Shown: positions 20,801-29,602, counted from the first letter of the stretch. The stretch is 64,000 nt of DNA from Spirochaetota bacterium (GCA_023398165.1 JAEWSQ010000014.1:124001-188000), one strand, 5' to 3'. Notes: generated by a model from the sequence alone, not told the origin. Numbers and translations are program-made.

Positions 20801-21044
20801 GGCGTTCGACCTTTTTCCCCTTCATAGTCTGATAACGAGGAATAATATCTTTAATGGTGCTTGGAATAAAATGACCAAAGTGAGGTAGTCCTGTGGCAAA
20901 GGGGGGGCCGTCATAAAAAACGTAATCAGGACAGTTTTTTCTTATTTCTATAGATTTTTTGAAGATAGCGTTATCTTCCCAAAATTTCAGTACTTTTTCT
21001 TCTTCTTCGGAGAAGTTTACTTTAGGATCCACAGGTTCGTACAA
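17859..21044 (-). CDS. ileS: Isoleucyl-tRNA synthetase, type 2
   Basis: This class I synthetase of 1061 residues has PHFGHF as its HIGH motif near residue 55 and KMSKS near residue 600. The FGWDCHGLPVEN block and the long C-terminal anticodon region without a terminal zinc finger mark the type-2 (eukaryote-like) IleRS branch, which in known cases tolerates mupirocin. TTG 21,044 has GAGG six bases upstream, whereas the GTG four codons earlier has no ribosome-binding site. A Cys pair set near residues 505-550 resembles an internal zinc site. Drug tolerance is inferred from the type only. Confidence 0.93.
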   Translation of the reverse strand: MYEPVDPKVNFSEEEEKVLKFWEDNAIFKKSIEIRKNCPDYVFYDGPPFATGLPHFGHFIPSTIKDIIPRYQTMKGKKVERRFGWDCHGLPVENLIEKELGLNSKTDIEKFGVDKFNEACRSSVLRYVKEWKQTITRLGRWVDFENDYKTMESEYMESIWWVLKRLWENGLLYEGHYILPYCPRCSTVLSNHELNLGGYKDVHDPAITIRFKVTGAVKAQRDFDKDILNGKTYLLAWTTTPWTLPSNLGLTMGSDIDYVKVKDGDDYYILAEERLGSYYKKEEDYSVVWTKKGSELLGLQYEPLFPYFASLVKNEDGSDGAFRVFNGDFVTTADGTGIVHTAPGFGEDDNKVFKGTGVPVICPVDSECKFTHEVSDYEGRFVKDCDKDIIERLKTEGKLVKREQILHAYPHCWRCSSPLIYRAVGSWFVGVESIRDKLINANYQIKWQPDHIKTGRFGKWLEGARDWAISRNRYWGNPIPVWKCPDCGKTLCIGSREELKKLSGVYPEDLHKHFVDSITIPCECGSVMKRIPEVLDCWFESGAMPYAQNHYPFENKEYFEAHFPADFISEGLDQTRGWFYTLTVLAAALFDKPAFQNCIVSGLVLASDGKKMSKSLRNYTDPAVAVKQFGADAIRLFLMHSAAVKADDLKYSDEGVRDVLKGILIPLWNSYSFFVTYANIDTIEAEGHAFDDELPANPLDRWLLSITQKLILDVTSAMDDYDLSKAIDPIVTYIDQLNNWYIRRSRRRFWKSENDGDKKEAYEALYYALKTFSKVAAPVIPFITETMYQNLKKQNEIESVHLNDYPVYDDSKRDADIEFKMSTVQKAVSMGRSLRYQFNLKIRQPLKSVEFVTRNPDEKAVLLEMEESIREELNVKKVVFHEREDELVEYKAKANFKTLGKILGPLMKSASSVITQLDQETIQSILDGSTISIDVENTSVDIDADKIIVERLEKAQLKVVNEGTLTVALDSEITEELQMEGNVRDLVRGIQNLRKESGLEVTDRIILTTTGSPVLHTAYTMFSDYIASETLSVKILWSDSSIGFTKIEAGDEIWSAKIEKV

Positions 21045-21178
21045 AATAGTCCTCACAAAATAATAGGATTAATCAAAATCGTTCAATTATCGCATAAATG
21101 ATAATATTCTTCAATAGGTTTTTCAATCCATAATTATTCATACACCACTATATTCTTATAAGATAACGATTTACATAT

Positions 21179-22525
21179 CTATTCTATATTGTATTCATCA
21201 AGTTTACGATGGAGTGTTTTTCTGCCTATATTCAGCACGTCTGCTGTTTTAGATTTGTTGCCGTTTTGCATCGCCAAATTCTGCTGAATAATAATCTTTT
21301 CAGCCTCAGAAAGGGGTATTCCCGCAGGTATTTGAATGGTATCGGACTTCGTATTTTGAATTACCGATGGAGGTAAATCATCAACTGTTATGCTTGTGCC
21401 CTGACACATAACGACAGCGCTTTCAATACAGTTTCTCAGCTGCCGTATATTTCCAGGCCATTCATACGTATATAACGCCGATCGGGCTCTGGTATCTATT
21501 CCAGTTATATTCTTTTTGTTTTCTTTTGTAAATTCCTCAAGAAACTGAGTTACCATAAGAGGAATATCGTCCTTTCTCTCCCTGAGCGGGGGTATGTGAA
21601 TATGCACAACATTCAGCCGGTAAAATAAATCCTCTCTGAATTTTCCCAGACTTATCTGTTTCTCAAGATCCTTATTTGTAGCCGCTATGACCCTGACATC
21701 AACTTGAATAGTTTCCTCTCCGCCTACCCGTTCGAATTCCTTTTCCTGAAGAACACGTAGAAGTTTTATCTGAACATTCTGATCAATTTCACCGATCTCA
21801 TCAAGAAAAATACTGCCTCCGTGAGCCAGTTCAAATCTGCCCCGTTTTCTTGAAACTGCCCCGGTAAATGATCCTTTTTCGTGTCCGAATAATTCACTTT
21901 CCAGGAGCGTTTCAGACAATGCTGCGCAATGCACCTTTATAAGTGCCTTATCTTTCCTGGATGAAAGATTATGAAGTGCATTTGCAATAAGTTCCTTTCC
22001 CACTCCGCTTTCACCGGTGATCAGTACAGACGCCTTTGAATCCGCCACGCGGCGGACCATATCGAATATTTTCTGCATTTCAGCGCTTTTACCGATTATG
22101 GATTCAAAACTTTTCTTACCCTCAAGCTCTTCCTGAAGCTGCCTGTGCTGCAGTACAAGCTCCCTGTTCTGCAAAGCTCTTTTTACAATCAATGTAAGCC
22201 TGTCCAGGCTGAGGGGTTTGGTTAAAAAGTCATATGCTCCGTTACGCATCGCATCAACTGCGGTGTCAATGCTTCCGTGTCCGGTTAATACAATAACAGG
22301 AAGACCGGGACTTTCAGAATTCACCTTAGAGAGAACCTCTTCTCCGCTTATGTTCGGCATACGTAAATCAGTAATAACAAGATCAATATCGCCCCGGGAA
22401 ATGAGCTCCAGCCCTTCCCTCCCGTCTTTCGCTAAAACAGCATTATAGCCTTCCAGTTCCAGAGAAGAAGCAAGCCCTTCACGTATATTTTTTTCATCAT
22501 CAATAATCAAAATATTAAATTTCAA
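21179..22525 (-). CDS. atoC: NtrC-family sigma-54-dependent response regulator (AtoC-like)
   Basis: The protein has three parts: an N-terminal receiver with phospho-acceptor Asp near residue 53 (VITDLRMP), a central AAA+ domain with Walker A GESGVGKE and the sigma-54-contact loop GSFTGA, and a C-terminal Fis-type helix-turn-helix ending KTLHRKLDEY. It would open promoters bound by RpoN after phosphorylation by the adjacent kinase. TTG 22,525 has AGGAG five bases upstream and removes two residues from the longest frame. One clear -24/-12 promoter exists in this window, at 30,760. The order murG-cvpA-clamp loader-kinase-regulator resembles that in Treponema pallidum (from memory). Confidence 0.92.
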   Translation of the reverse strand: MKFNILIIDDEKNIREGLASSLELEGYNAVLAKDGREGLELISRGDIDLVITDLRMPNISGEEVLSKVNSESPGLPVIVLTGHGSIDTAVDAMRNGAYDFLTKPLSLDRLTLIVKRALQNRELVLQHRQLQEELEGKKSFESIIGKSAEMQKIFDMVRRVADSKASVLITGESGVGKELIANALHNLSSRKDKALIKVHCAALSETLLESELFGHEKGSFTGAVSRKRGRFELAHGGSIFLDEIGEIDQNVQIKLLRVLQEKEFERVGGEETIQVDVRVIAATNKDLEKQISLGKFREDLFYRLNVVHIHIPPLRERKDDIPLMVTQFLEEFTKENKKNITGIDTRARSALYTYEWPGNIRQLRNCIESAVVMCQGTSITVDDLPPSVIQNTKSDTIQIPAGIPLSEAEKIIIQQNLAMQNGNKSKTADVLNIGRKTLHRKLDEYNIE

Positions 22526-22533
22526 GATCACTC

Positions 22534-23745
22534 CTATTTTTTTCCGGCCGTGTATTCGAGAAGCCTTTTTTCTTTTTGCGGTATGGGAAGACTTATAGTA
22601 AATACAGTTCCTTCTCCTGGAAAGGATTGGACAGAAATATCGCCTGAAAACTCTTTTATTATTTTATACACCATAGTAAGACCAAGACCTGTTCCATTCG
22701 CCTTTGTGGTAAAATACGGTTCAAAAACCCTGTGTACGGTTTCTTCATCCATCCCTGTTCCGTTATCAGCAAATCTGATAATTAAAAAATCATCCGAGAC
22801 CTTTGCACGTATGAGTATTCTCCCGCCGTCATGCATAGCTGCTATTGAATTCTGTACAAGATTTATTAAAACCTGTTTAAATAATTTCTGATCTATCATT
22901 ACTGACGGTAAAAATTCCGGAAGTTTTGTTTCAATGCTGATATGCTGCTCTTCAAGTTCAGGTTCAAAAAAGGGAATAAATGTTTTAATTAATGATGCAA
23001 TATCAGTCAGCTCCAGAGATGCGGATATGGGTCTTACTGCAAAAAGAAAATCCACAATTATTTTATTCAGCCGTTCAATTTCCTCATTTACAATCTGCAG
23101 ACAATTTTCTGCAAATTTTTCATCGGGAAGTTTACCGTCAGTAGCCCTGGCTTTTGCTACCGCTTTTTGTATGAGCTGTATGTGAATGCTTATGCTTCCA
23201 AGCGGATTTTTAATTTCATGGGCAACACTTGCCGCAAGATTTGTAAGACTCGCAAGGTTTTCCATACGCCGTAATAGAGTGTCCTGATTTTTTTTATCGG
23301 TAACATCATCAATTTTAACAATATTTCCTATCAGTTTTTTTTCACGGACAAGAGGAAGTGTTGATATTACAATAAACCGTTTTGCCCCGCCTGTTGTTTC
23401 GATGGTAAAATCCGCGGTTGAATTATTTTTCTCACGTTCAGCATTATTTTTTATGAAAGACGAAATATCTTCATCATCAATTATCTGCCATACGCTTTGC
23501 TCCAGACGGTTTTCATTATACCTCCAGTCTGCAAGTCTGATTTTAAGCGGCAGATAGCGCTCTGCTGCTTTATTTGCCTGCAGGAGGCACCAGTTCACGT
23601 CGCATATGAGAAGACCTGTACTTAATGATTCAATAACGGCATCAAGGGTCTCATTTTCATTATTAATAATGTCTATAAGCTGTTCAACCTGATCAGAAGA
23701 CAGTTTTGATATTTTTTGCGATACACGCCGGACAAAACCTCTCAT
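22534..23745 (-). CDS. atoS: Cytoplasmic PAS histidine kinase, partner of the AtoC-like regulator
   Basis: There is no membrane segment. A PAS-like region (about residues 35-150) precedes the H-box SVAHEIKNPLGS with His near residue 176. The ATPase domain carries an N box (LVQNSIAAMHDGG), a DNGTG motif and GTGLGL. It should sense an internal signal and phosphorylate the response regulator encoded two bases downstream. The signal is not evident from the sequence. Confidence 0.9.
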   Translation of the reverse strand: MRGFVRRVSQKISKLSSDQVEQLIDIINNENETLDAVIESLSTGLLICDVNWCLLQANKAAERYLPLKIRLADWRYNENRLEQSVWQIIDDEDISSFIKNNAEREKNNSTADFTIETTGGAKRFIVISTLPLVREKKLIGNIVKIDDVTDKKNQDTLLRRMENLASLTNLAASVAHEIKNPLGSISIHIQLIQKAVAKARATDGKLPDEKFAENCLQIVNEEIERLNKIIVDFLFAVRPISASLELTDIASLIKTFIPFFEPELEEQHISIETKLPEFLPSVMIDQKLFKQVLINLVQNSIAAMHDGGRILIRAKVSDDFLIIRFADNGTGMDEETVHRVFEPYFTTKANGTGLGLTMVYKIIKEFSGDISVQSFPGEGTVFTISLPIPQKEKRLLEYTAGKK

Positions 23746-23748
23746 ACA

Positions 23749-24969
23749 CTAGCTCCCGAATAATTGTGAAGCATTAAGCATATCTGAAGACAACTTTTCC
23801 ATTGCACTTACAGGACTTTGATTATAAATAGTAATGCTTTCGTAACAGGAACGTATAAAAGAAAGTCTTTGATGAGTCTGCTCCAGAATTACCGGTTTAA
23901 ACGACTGCGTACTTTCTCTCAAGAGATTTCTTTGAATTGAAAATATTTCATTAAAAAAGATTGCAAGTGAAATACGGGGGTCGAACCCTTTTGCATTTTT
24001 AACAAGGAGCTCAATATCAGGCATCTGTGAGGAGCAAATAGTACGGTAAAAATCCTGTGCCATACGTTTTATTGATTCAGGATCCACAGGAAGAAAGCTG
24101 TATAAATATTTTTCAATCGAAGTTCCTTGCTCGTGATACACTCTTTTTATAACATCGCTCTGCTGCTCTTCGTTCCGTTCCAGAAATGCATACGTTCTTA
24201 CGCGTGATAAAATCGTCGGCATAACAGCACCCCGTCTCGTTGTTGTTAGTATGAAAATGACTTCAGAAGGAGGCTCTTCCAGTATTTTTAATAAGGCATT
24301 TCGTACGCTTTCCTGCATACGTTCTGCATTTTCTATAATGAGAATCTTTTTTCCTTCAGCGCTTGTATGCCGCAGCCAGAATGATGCATGCCTTATATGA
24401 GAAACCGGAATGGAATCATACATAAAAGAACTTTCAAGTTTAGTACAAAGAGACATCATGTCTTCGCATTTTTTTTCCAATGCACTTAATTCAGGTAAGG
24501 ATCGTGACGGATCCAGTTCCTCGAGAATTTCATCTATAGAAGATATAATACCGGCTATTTTTCCCGTTTTATCATCATCCTCCCATAAAATAGGATTAAA
24601 CCGTGAAGTGAGCTTTCTAATACTCCTTACAAACAAGTACCGTGAAGCCGAACTGTGCGGTGCACTATTTCTGACTGAATCGAGAAAGGTTTTTTTTGCC
24701 GCTGCAATTTCCAAGGTGCAGTCCCTTGGACCTGCTATAAGTAAATCCTTGCTTACAAGCGCTTTGTGCTGCAGACAGGACGGACAGGAACACATCCAAT
24801 GCCCCTTATCTGTATTTCTGCACGATACAACTCTAGCAAGTTCCAGTGCCGATGTCAGCTTTCCAGATGCCGAAGGGCCTGAAAAAAGAATAGAATTCGG
24901 AAGACGGCCGCTTTGAATATCTTCACAGAGCAGACTCGTTGTATTTTGATAGAGAACATTATCAAACAT
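23749..24969 (-). CDS. holB: DNA polymerase III clamp-loader subunit (delta'/HolB-like)
   Basis: An N-terminal P-loop (SGPSASGKLTSA, about residue 30) and a CSCPSC cysteine cluster near residue 60 resemble the DnaX/HolB zinc module. A segment containing ILIIENAERMQESVRNALLKILEEP (about 205-230) is the usual clamp-loader signature. A TTTRRGAVMPTILSRVR sensor follows. At 406 residues it is longer than typical delta'. It loads the sliding clamp together with DnaX and HolA. Confidence 0.8.
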   Translation of the reverse strand: MFDNVLYQNTTSLLCEDIQSGRLPNSILFSGPSASGKLTSALELARVVSCRNTDKGHWMCSCPSCLQHKALVSKDLLIAGPRDCTLEIAAAKKTFLDSVRNSAPHSSASRYLFVRSIRKLTSRFNPILWEDDDKTGKIAGIISSIDEILEELDPSRSLPELSALEKKCEDMMSLCTKLESSFMYDSIPVSHIRHASFWLRHTSAEGKKILIIENAERMQESVRNALLKILEEPPSEVIFILTTTRRGAVMPTILSRVRTYAFLERNEEQQSDVIKRVYHEQGTSIEKYLYSFLPVDPESIKRMAQDFYRTICSSQMPDIELLVKNAKGFDPRISLAIFFNEIFSIQRNLLRESTQSFKPVILEQTHQRLSFIRSCYESITIYNQSPVSAMEKLSSDMLNASQLFGS

Positions 24970-24972
24970 ATG

Positions 24973-25509
24973 TCAGCCCGGGAATATAGAAGGTATGCTT
25001 ATAAAATACGAAATACTGGCTTTTCCTGATTCTGCTGCAGGAATTATAATGGGATTTAATCCGATCAAGGGTTGAATAATTGCAAAGAACAGACTGTCGG
25101 CTAGAAGAAAATCAAGATCTACAAGCGGCTGTATTTGAATTATTACACAGATAAGAGCGCAGATAACAATTCCCTCAATAAGTCCTAATAAAAATCCCAA
25201 CGAGCGGTCAAGACTTCCCATCACAGCACCGCTGAAGAAAAGTTTTTTTGTTATAAGCTGGATAGTTTTTAAGACAATAAATACTGCAGAAAAGATCAGC
25301 ACAAATGCAATAATAGATGGAATTACGGGAGCAGGGATGAAAGAAGCTACAAGAGGAGTAGCATTGTCAAAAAAAAGGAGAGCACATAAGAGTGCAAGAC
25401 CGAAGGCGGCTTTACCGAAGAATTCTGCAACAAAACCTTTAATTGCCACCAGAATTGAAAAAAGTATGATTACAATCAGAAAAAAAATATCAATAAAAGC
25501 TACAGACAT
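24973..25509 (-). CDS. cvpA: CvpA family membrane protein
   Basis: This 178-residue protein has four predicted membrane helices and the CvpA pattern at the start (FIDIFFLIVIILFSILVAIKG). A DRSLGFLLGLIEG segment near residue 105 is typical of the family. CvpA proteins are linked to envelope homeostasis and, in E. coli, to colicin V export. It overlaps the end of murG by 10 bases and is followed closely by the clamp-loader gene. Confidence 0.82.
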   Translation of the reverse strand: MSVAFIDIFFLIVIILFSILVAIKGFVAEFFGKAAFGLALLCALLFFDNATPLVASFIPAPVIPSIIAFVLIFSAVFIVLKTIQLITKKLFFSGAVMGSLDRSLGFLLGLIEGIVICALICVIIQIQPLVDLDFLLADSLFFAIIQPLIGLNPIIIPAAESGKASISYFISIPSIFPG

Positions 25510-26630
25510 AGGGCTTCCTCCAGTTCTTTATATATAATCTGTGCAATACTCTCTGCAGGTCTATTACCCGCAGCCATTTTTTTTGAATTCAATGCATATG
25601 CATTCCTCGTAGTTACATCACTCATTACGGTAAGCGCCTTGATTAATCCGTTCCTGCTCACATCAGTACCGAGTAATACTTCAGCAGCACCGTTTTTTCT
25701 AAAAAGCTCTGCATTTTCCACTTGATCACCGCGGGTACCCGATCCTGAGAGAGGAATAAGCACCATAGGTTTTCCCTGAACAGCTGCTTCCCACAAAGTA
25801 TTGGCACCCGAGCGTGCAAGTATAATATCGCTTGCGGCGAGTACGTGACTCATCTGTTCGAAAATAAACTCAAAAGCATGATAGTTTTCATGCACCTGTT
25901 TTTTCTCACTTCGTATATTTTTCCCCGTCTGATGGACAACGATGAAATTAGATACAAGCCACTGGAAACACTCTTCCACGAGATCATTAATCTGTAAAGC
26001 ACCCGAACTTCCGCCTAACACGAAAAGAACCGGCAGATCAGGTTTACTAGTACTGCCGAATAAAAATTGAAGTCCCCTTGAAGGATCTGATTCATAAAAT
26101 ATTTTTCTTACAGGATTCCCGGTAACAATAAGTTTTGTTTTTATTTTATCAGTAAAACAGGATTTTGTCTGTTCATATGAAATGAAGATTTTTCTTGCAC
26201 ATCCTGATGTCAGCCGTGTTGCAAGTCCCGGTGAAAAATCACATTCATGGGTAAATACAGGAATACCTAAAATTTTTGCTGCATAGCATGGAGCGACACT
26301 TACAAAACCGCCTTTTGAAAAAAGGAAGACGGGCTTATATGTTAATAAAATGGAAAGAGAAGCAAAAAAGCCTGCAGCAATTTTCATAATATCTAAAATA
26401 TTTTGTAAAGAAAAATACCGCCGCAATTTCCCGCACGGAATTCCTTTAAAGACATCAATACTCATGCTCTTTTCTACAATAGTTTTATCCATGCCCGAGG
26501 AATTCCCAATCCAAAGAAACTTATAACTGTCTTTTTGAGTCTGTAGTATAGACCTGATTTCGTCACATACTGCAAGCCCGGGATAAATATGTCCGCCGGT
26601 TCCTCCACCGGTACATGCTATATAGTTCAT
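25500..26630 (-). CDS. murG: UDP-GlcNAc:lipid I N-acetylglucosaminyltransferase
   Basis: A GT-B fold enzyme with CTGGGTGGHIYPGL at residues 5-18, GGFVSVAPCYAAKILGIPVFTHECD near 105 and a VLGGSSGALQIND donor-site loop near 210. SGANTLWEA near 290 completes the UDP-GlcNAc site. It converts lipid I to lipid II on the cytoplasmic face of the inner membrane. ATG 26,630 overlaps the upstream stop by four bases (ATGA); the longer GTG start has no advantage. Confidence 0.93.
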   Translation of the reverse strand: MNYIACTGGGTGGHIYPGLAVCDEIRSILQTQKDSYKFLWIGNSSGMDKTIVEKSMSIDVFKGIPCGKLRRYFSLQNILDIMKIAAGFFASLSILLTYKPVFLFSKGGFVSVAPCYAAKILGIPVFTHECDFSPGLATRLTSGCARKIFISYEQTKSCFTDKIKTKLIVTGNPVRKIFYESDPSRGLQFLFGSTSKPDLPVLFVLGGSSGALQINDLVEECFQWLVSNFIVVHQTGKNIRSEKKQVHENYHAFEFIFEQMSHVLAASDIILARSGANTLWEAAVQGKPMVLIPLSGSGTRGDQVENAELFRKNGAAEVLLGTDVSRNGLIKALTVMSDVTTRNAYALNSKKMAAGNRPAESIAQIIYKELEEALCL

Positions 26631-27553
26631 CGTATACACTCTTCATATATTGTAATAAGATTTGCTTTTCTGAATAATTTTGCATAATCAAGCGCTGACA
26701 TGCCCATTTTATCCTTAACACGCGGATCAGCGCCGTTTACCGCCAGCAGCTCGCAAATTTTGGAATTGTTTGTTCCGGTAGCCAGAACAAGAACAGACTG
26801 TCCGTCATTAGCTACGATATTTACATCTGCGCCTAAATCTACAAGGATTTTTGCAATTTCATAATTTGACTTCCATACAGCATCCATCAATGCAGAATAC
26901 CCCCTGTCCAAAGATAAAGCATTAATGTCGGCACCTTTATCAATTAACCACTGTATCATTTCTTTTCTTCCTGCACGGGACGCAATGCACAGCATAGGAG
27001 TTCCTGCAGAATCCCTTTCATTCACATCCATACCCGCTGCATAGAATAATTCGCATTGTTCAGTATTATTTTTTGCAATATGAAATGAAAAGCAATCCGG
27101 AGTGAACGGAATACCTTCATCAAACAGTTTCCGGTGAGCAGCCTTTTTATTTTTCTCAGCAATATACACCGGGAAATTTTCTTCAAGTTTTCTTACAAGC
27201 TCATCAACGCCGGTATACGATACAGTATTACTCATTGCAGTATTCTGCACAAATTGAACACTTGCTCCTGAAAGAAAAAGAGGAATTTGTTTTCCGTAGG
27301 TATAACCTAACACATACATTATTAGCGGTGAAAAGAGAACTGAATCCGGAGCAAGAATAATTATATAGGTGGATTTGAATAACGCTTCAAAGAAATCCTT
27401 AAGTATATGTTTAGGAATATGCTGAAAATCACATTGAACTATTTCAGAAACGAGCATATAAAATGAATACTTCGCATTATTTTTGTCAAGTACAGATTTT
27501 ATAGTACTGATTTCATTAACTTTGTCTTCGGTTGTAAAAATAATCCAATTCAT
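26627..27553 (-). CDS. Ankyrin-repeat protein with nucleotide-hydrolase-like N-terminal domain
   Basis: Residues about 1-120 form an alpha/beta domain with a YIIILAPDSVLFSPLIMYVLGYTYG stretch that resembles the Rossmann-like core of TIR or nucleoside 2-deoxyribosyltransferase folds. Residues about 165-300 are four to five ankyrin repeats (for example GYSALMDAVWKSNYEIAKIL and the VDLGADVN turn). No signal peptide is present, so it is cytoplasmic. It is the first gene of the murG operon. The N-terminal fold assignment is tentative; the ankyrin part is clear. Confidence 0.75.
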   Translation of the reverse strand: MNWIIFTTEDKVNEISTIKSVLDKNNAKYSFYMLVSEIVQCDFQHIPKHILKDFFEALFKSTYIIILAPDSVLFSPLIMYVLGYTYGKQIPLFLSGASVQFVQNTAMSNTVSYTGVDELVRKLEENFPVYIAEKNKKAAHRKLFDEGIPFTPDCFSFHIAKNNTEQCELFYAAGMDVNERDSAGTPMLCIASRAGRKEMIQWLIDKGADINALSLDRGYSALMDAVWKSNYEIAKILVDLGADVNIVANDGQSVLVLATGTNNSKICELLAVNGADPRVKDKMGMSALDYAKLFRKANLITIYEECIR

Positions 27554-27561
27554 GATAAGGA

Positions 27562-27590
27562 ATTATACGCTATAAAACAGATGGATACAA
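27562..27590 (-). promoter_or_regulatory. Sigma-70-type promoter of the ankyrin-murG operon
   Basis: Reading the minus strand, TTGTAT and TATAAT are separated by 17 bases. Only eight bases lie between the -10 box and the ATG of the ankyrin gene, with no ribosome-binding site. The transcript would be leaderless or nearly so. Confidence 0.65.
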
Positions 27591-27663
27591 GTATTTTTAA
27601 GCTTTTGTTTTATATAAGTCTCCTGGTTTTATTCGCTTACTATAATTACCTAATGGGATATTT

Positions 27664-27702
27664 AAAAAAATAAAAGCCGGCACCCGTTTGCAGGTACCGG
27701 CT
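27664..27702 (-). terminator. Rho-independent terminator of tRNA-Phe
   Basis: The minus strand reads AAGCCGGTACC, an eight-base loop, GGTGCCGGCTT, then a T-rich tail. The stem is about ten pairs with one wobble. It lies directly after the tRNA 3' end. Confidence 0.85.
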
Positions 27703-27704
27703 TC

Positions 27705-27777
27705 TGCCGCCGGACAGGATCGAACTGTCGACACATGGATTTTCAGTCCATTGCTCTACCGACTGAGCTACAGCGGC
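27705..27777 (-). tRNA. tRNA-Phe (GAA)
   Basis: The full cloverleaf can be drawn: acceptor GCCGCTG/CGGCGGC, a D arm beginning AGCTCAG, anticodon loop CTGAAAA with GAA, and a T arm with TTCGATC. The 73-base gene carries no encoded CCA. Confidence 0.95.
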
Positions 27778-27885
27778 AAGATGTTGACCATCTTATAGGC
27801 ATGCAGAAAAAAAGTCAATAGCTTTTCACTACATTTTAGATAACATTTTTACTTCTGCTGCTTCTTTAAACGTACTGCAGCAGTC

Positions 27886-27931
27886 AAAAAAATACAGCAA
27901 AATAGATATACTACTTTGCTGTATTTTCTCA
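27886..27931 (-). terminator. Rho-independent terminator after tRNA-Met
   Basis: The minus strand reads AAATACAGCAAA, a spacer, then TTTGCTGTATTTTTTT. The stem is strong and the sequence is nearly symmetric, so it may work on both strands. The rest of the gap between the two tRNA genes shows nothing else. Confidence 0.75.
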
Positions 27932-27958
27932 TTTAACCGTTTAACTATGCGGTTTGTT

Positions 27959-28031
27959 TAGCGGCAATGGGACTTGAACCTATGACCGAACGGATATGAG
28001 CCGTTTGCTCTACCGACTGAGCTATGCCGCC
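27959..28031 (-). tRNA. tRNA with CAT anticodon (Met, or Ile2)
   Basis: The cloverleaf has acceptor GGCGGCA/TGCCGCT (a G-T first pair), D arm AGCTCAGTCGGTAGAGC, anticodon loop CTCATAT and T arm GGTTCAAGTCC. The first pair is not the C-A mismatch of an initiator. Elongator Met and lysidine-modified Ile2 cannot be told apart by eye. Confidence 0.9.
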
Positions 28032-28094
28032 GTAACGAAAAAAAATATATCAAACAGCATAAAAAAAGTCAATACATGATTCGGGAAAAATAGA

Positions 28095-28123
28095 TTGACA
28101 CTGTTTTCTTACTATATTAAAAT
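28095..28123 (+). promoter_or_regulatory. Sigma-70 promoter of ornithine carbamoyltransferase
   Basis: TTGACA and TAAAAT are separated by 17 bases. The transcript would start near 28,130, with AGGAG about six bases before the ATG at 28,149. Confidence 0.75.
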
Positions 28124-28148
28124 AGTATTTTCCTTAGGAGTTATTATT

Positions 28149-29099
28149 ATGACAGTAGAAAACTTCAAAGCACCCTTTAAAGGCAGATCATTAGTCAACT
28201 GGATTGACTATTCGCCCGAAGAGATTTACCAGATTCTGGATCTTTCATTTACTGTAAAAAAACAGGCAAAAGCGGGAGAAATACATCAGCGCTTTGTTGG
28301 TAAGACTATAGCATTAATTTTTGAGAAACGTTCCACGAGAACACGCTGCTCTTTTGAAACAGCGTTCGGCGAAGAAGGAGGACATCCTGTTTTCTTATCT
28401 TCGCAGGATATTCAGCTTGGTGTAAAAGAATCTGTTGAAGATACAGCACGCGTATTAGGCAGAATGTTTTCGGCTATTCAATTTAGAGGTTTTTCCCAGG
28501 AACATGTCGAAACACTGGCAAAATATTCAGGAATTCCTGTTTTTAACGGATTAACTGATGAATACCACCCTACACAGGTTCTTGCGGATGTAATGACGTT
28601 AAAGGAAAACTTCGGAGAACTGAAAGGCCTCCATCTTGCATATTGCGGTGACGGCAGAAACAATGTAGCCAGATCCCTCATGCTTATCTGCTCTAAACTT
28701 GGAATAAATTTCACAGTCATAAGCCCCCGGGAGCTCTTTCCAGATGAAAAAATTCAAGAGATTTGCGCTCCTTTTGCAAAAAATTCGGGTGCATCTATAA
28801 CCATTTCTGATAAAATTTCGCTTGTAAAAGGCGCCGATTCGATTTATACTGACGTATGGACTTCTATGGGGGAAGAATCTCTTAAAAAAACGCGAACTGC
28901 TTTACTTAGTCCGTATCAGGTTAACGATGAATTGATGCAGATGACAGGAAAAAACTCATGTATTTTCCTGCATTGTCTTCCTGCGGTAAAAGGTGAAGAA
29001 GTAACGCATGAAATCATAGAAGGCGGCAAAAGCCGGGTTTGGGATCAGGCTGAGAATCGTAAACACACAATTAAAGCGATAATGCTTTCAACCTTGTAG
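28149..29099 (+). CDS. argF: Ornithine carbamoyltransferase
   Basis: The 316-residue enzyme has the carbamoyl-phosphate loop EKRSTRTRCSFE near residue 58, HPTQVLADVMTL near 139, and the ornithine-site HCLPAVKGEE near 275. It interconverts ornithine plus carbamoyl phosphate with citrulline. No other arginine-synthesis gene is nearby. In host-associated treponemes this enzyme often serves the catabolic arginine deiminase route (arcB), so the direction cannot be fixed from the sequence. The start at 28,149 is set by AGGAG; the longer frame runs into the promoter. Confidence 0.92.
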   Translation: MTVENFKAPFKGRSLVNWIDYSPEEIYQILDLSFTVKKQAKAGEIHQRFVGKTIALIFEKRSTRTRCSFETAFGEEGGHPVFLSSQDIQLGVKESVEDTARVLGRMFSAIQFRGFSQEHVETLAKYSGIPVFNGLTDEYHPTQVLADVMTLKENFGELKGLHLAYCGDGRNNVARSLMLICSKLGINFTVISPRELFPDEKIQEICAPFAKNSGASITISDKISLVKGADSIYTDVWTSMGEESLKKTRTALLSPYQVNDELMQMTGKNSCIFLHCLPAVKGEEVTHEIIEGGKSRVWDQAENRKHTIKAIMLSTL

Positions 29100-29131
29100 T
29101 GTTATTCTGATGAATGTGTTTTGGAGGATGT

Positions 29132-29542
29132 ATGAAAAAAATTTTAATGAGCATTGTTTTGCTGGTTCTTGTATCGCTTCCTTTTTTTGCTCAAAATTCA
29201 GAAGAAGACAGAGGGGAGTTCACCTATTTTAACGTACAGGTTTTGAAGGTTTTTGAGCATAAAGATGCTTATTTAGTTTTGTATAATAAAACAAGCACGA
29301 AAATGGGACAGGTTGCCCTTCCAAAGGAATGGTTTGATTACAACAGCTCAAATCACAGCAGGGTACGACCTCTTCCCTCCGGAATGAATCCATACATGAC
29401 CGTGATTTATAAGGATAACTCATTTTATAAAGTGTATTTAAATATGCCTACCGACAGAACCCATTCTTCCTGGGCTGTCCTTTCACCTAATATTGATATT
29501 TCTTCTAAGATAAATAAAGAAACCCTCGAAATTGAATTCTAA
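29132..29542 (+). CDS. Small secreted protein of unknown function
   Basis: A signal peptide (MKKILMSIVLLVLVSLPFFA) is followed by about 115 residues rich in beta-strand-forming residues. The ATG at 29,132 has GGAGG upstream, and the six-codon extension has none. No family was recognised. The product should be periplasmic. It is followed by a set of competing hairpins. Confidence 0.7.
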   Translation: MKKILMSIVLLVLVSLPFFAQNSEEDRGEFTYFNVQVLKVFEHKDAYLVLYNKTSTKMGQVALPKEWFDYNSSNHSRVRPLPSGMNPYMTVIYKDNSFYKVYLNMPTDRTHSSWAVLSPNIDISSKINKETLEIEF

Positions 29543-29602
29543 TACTTGAGTCTGGATGCATCTGCAGTATCATTAGAAGTATTCTAAAAAAATGTAATCA
29601 CA

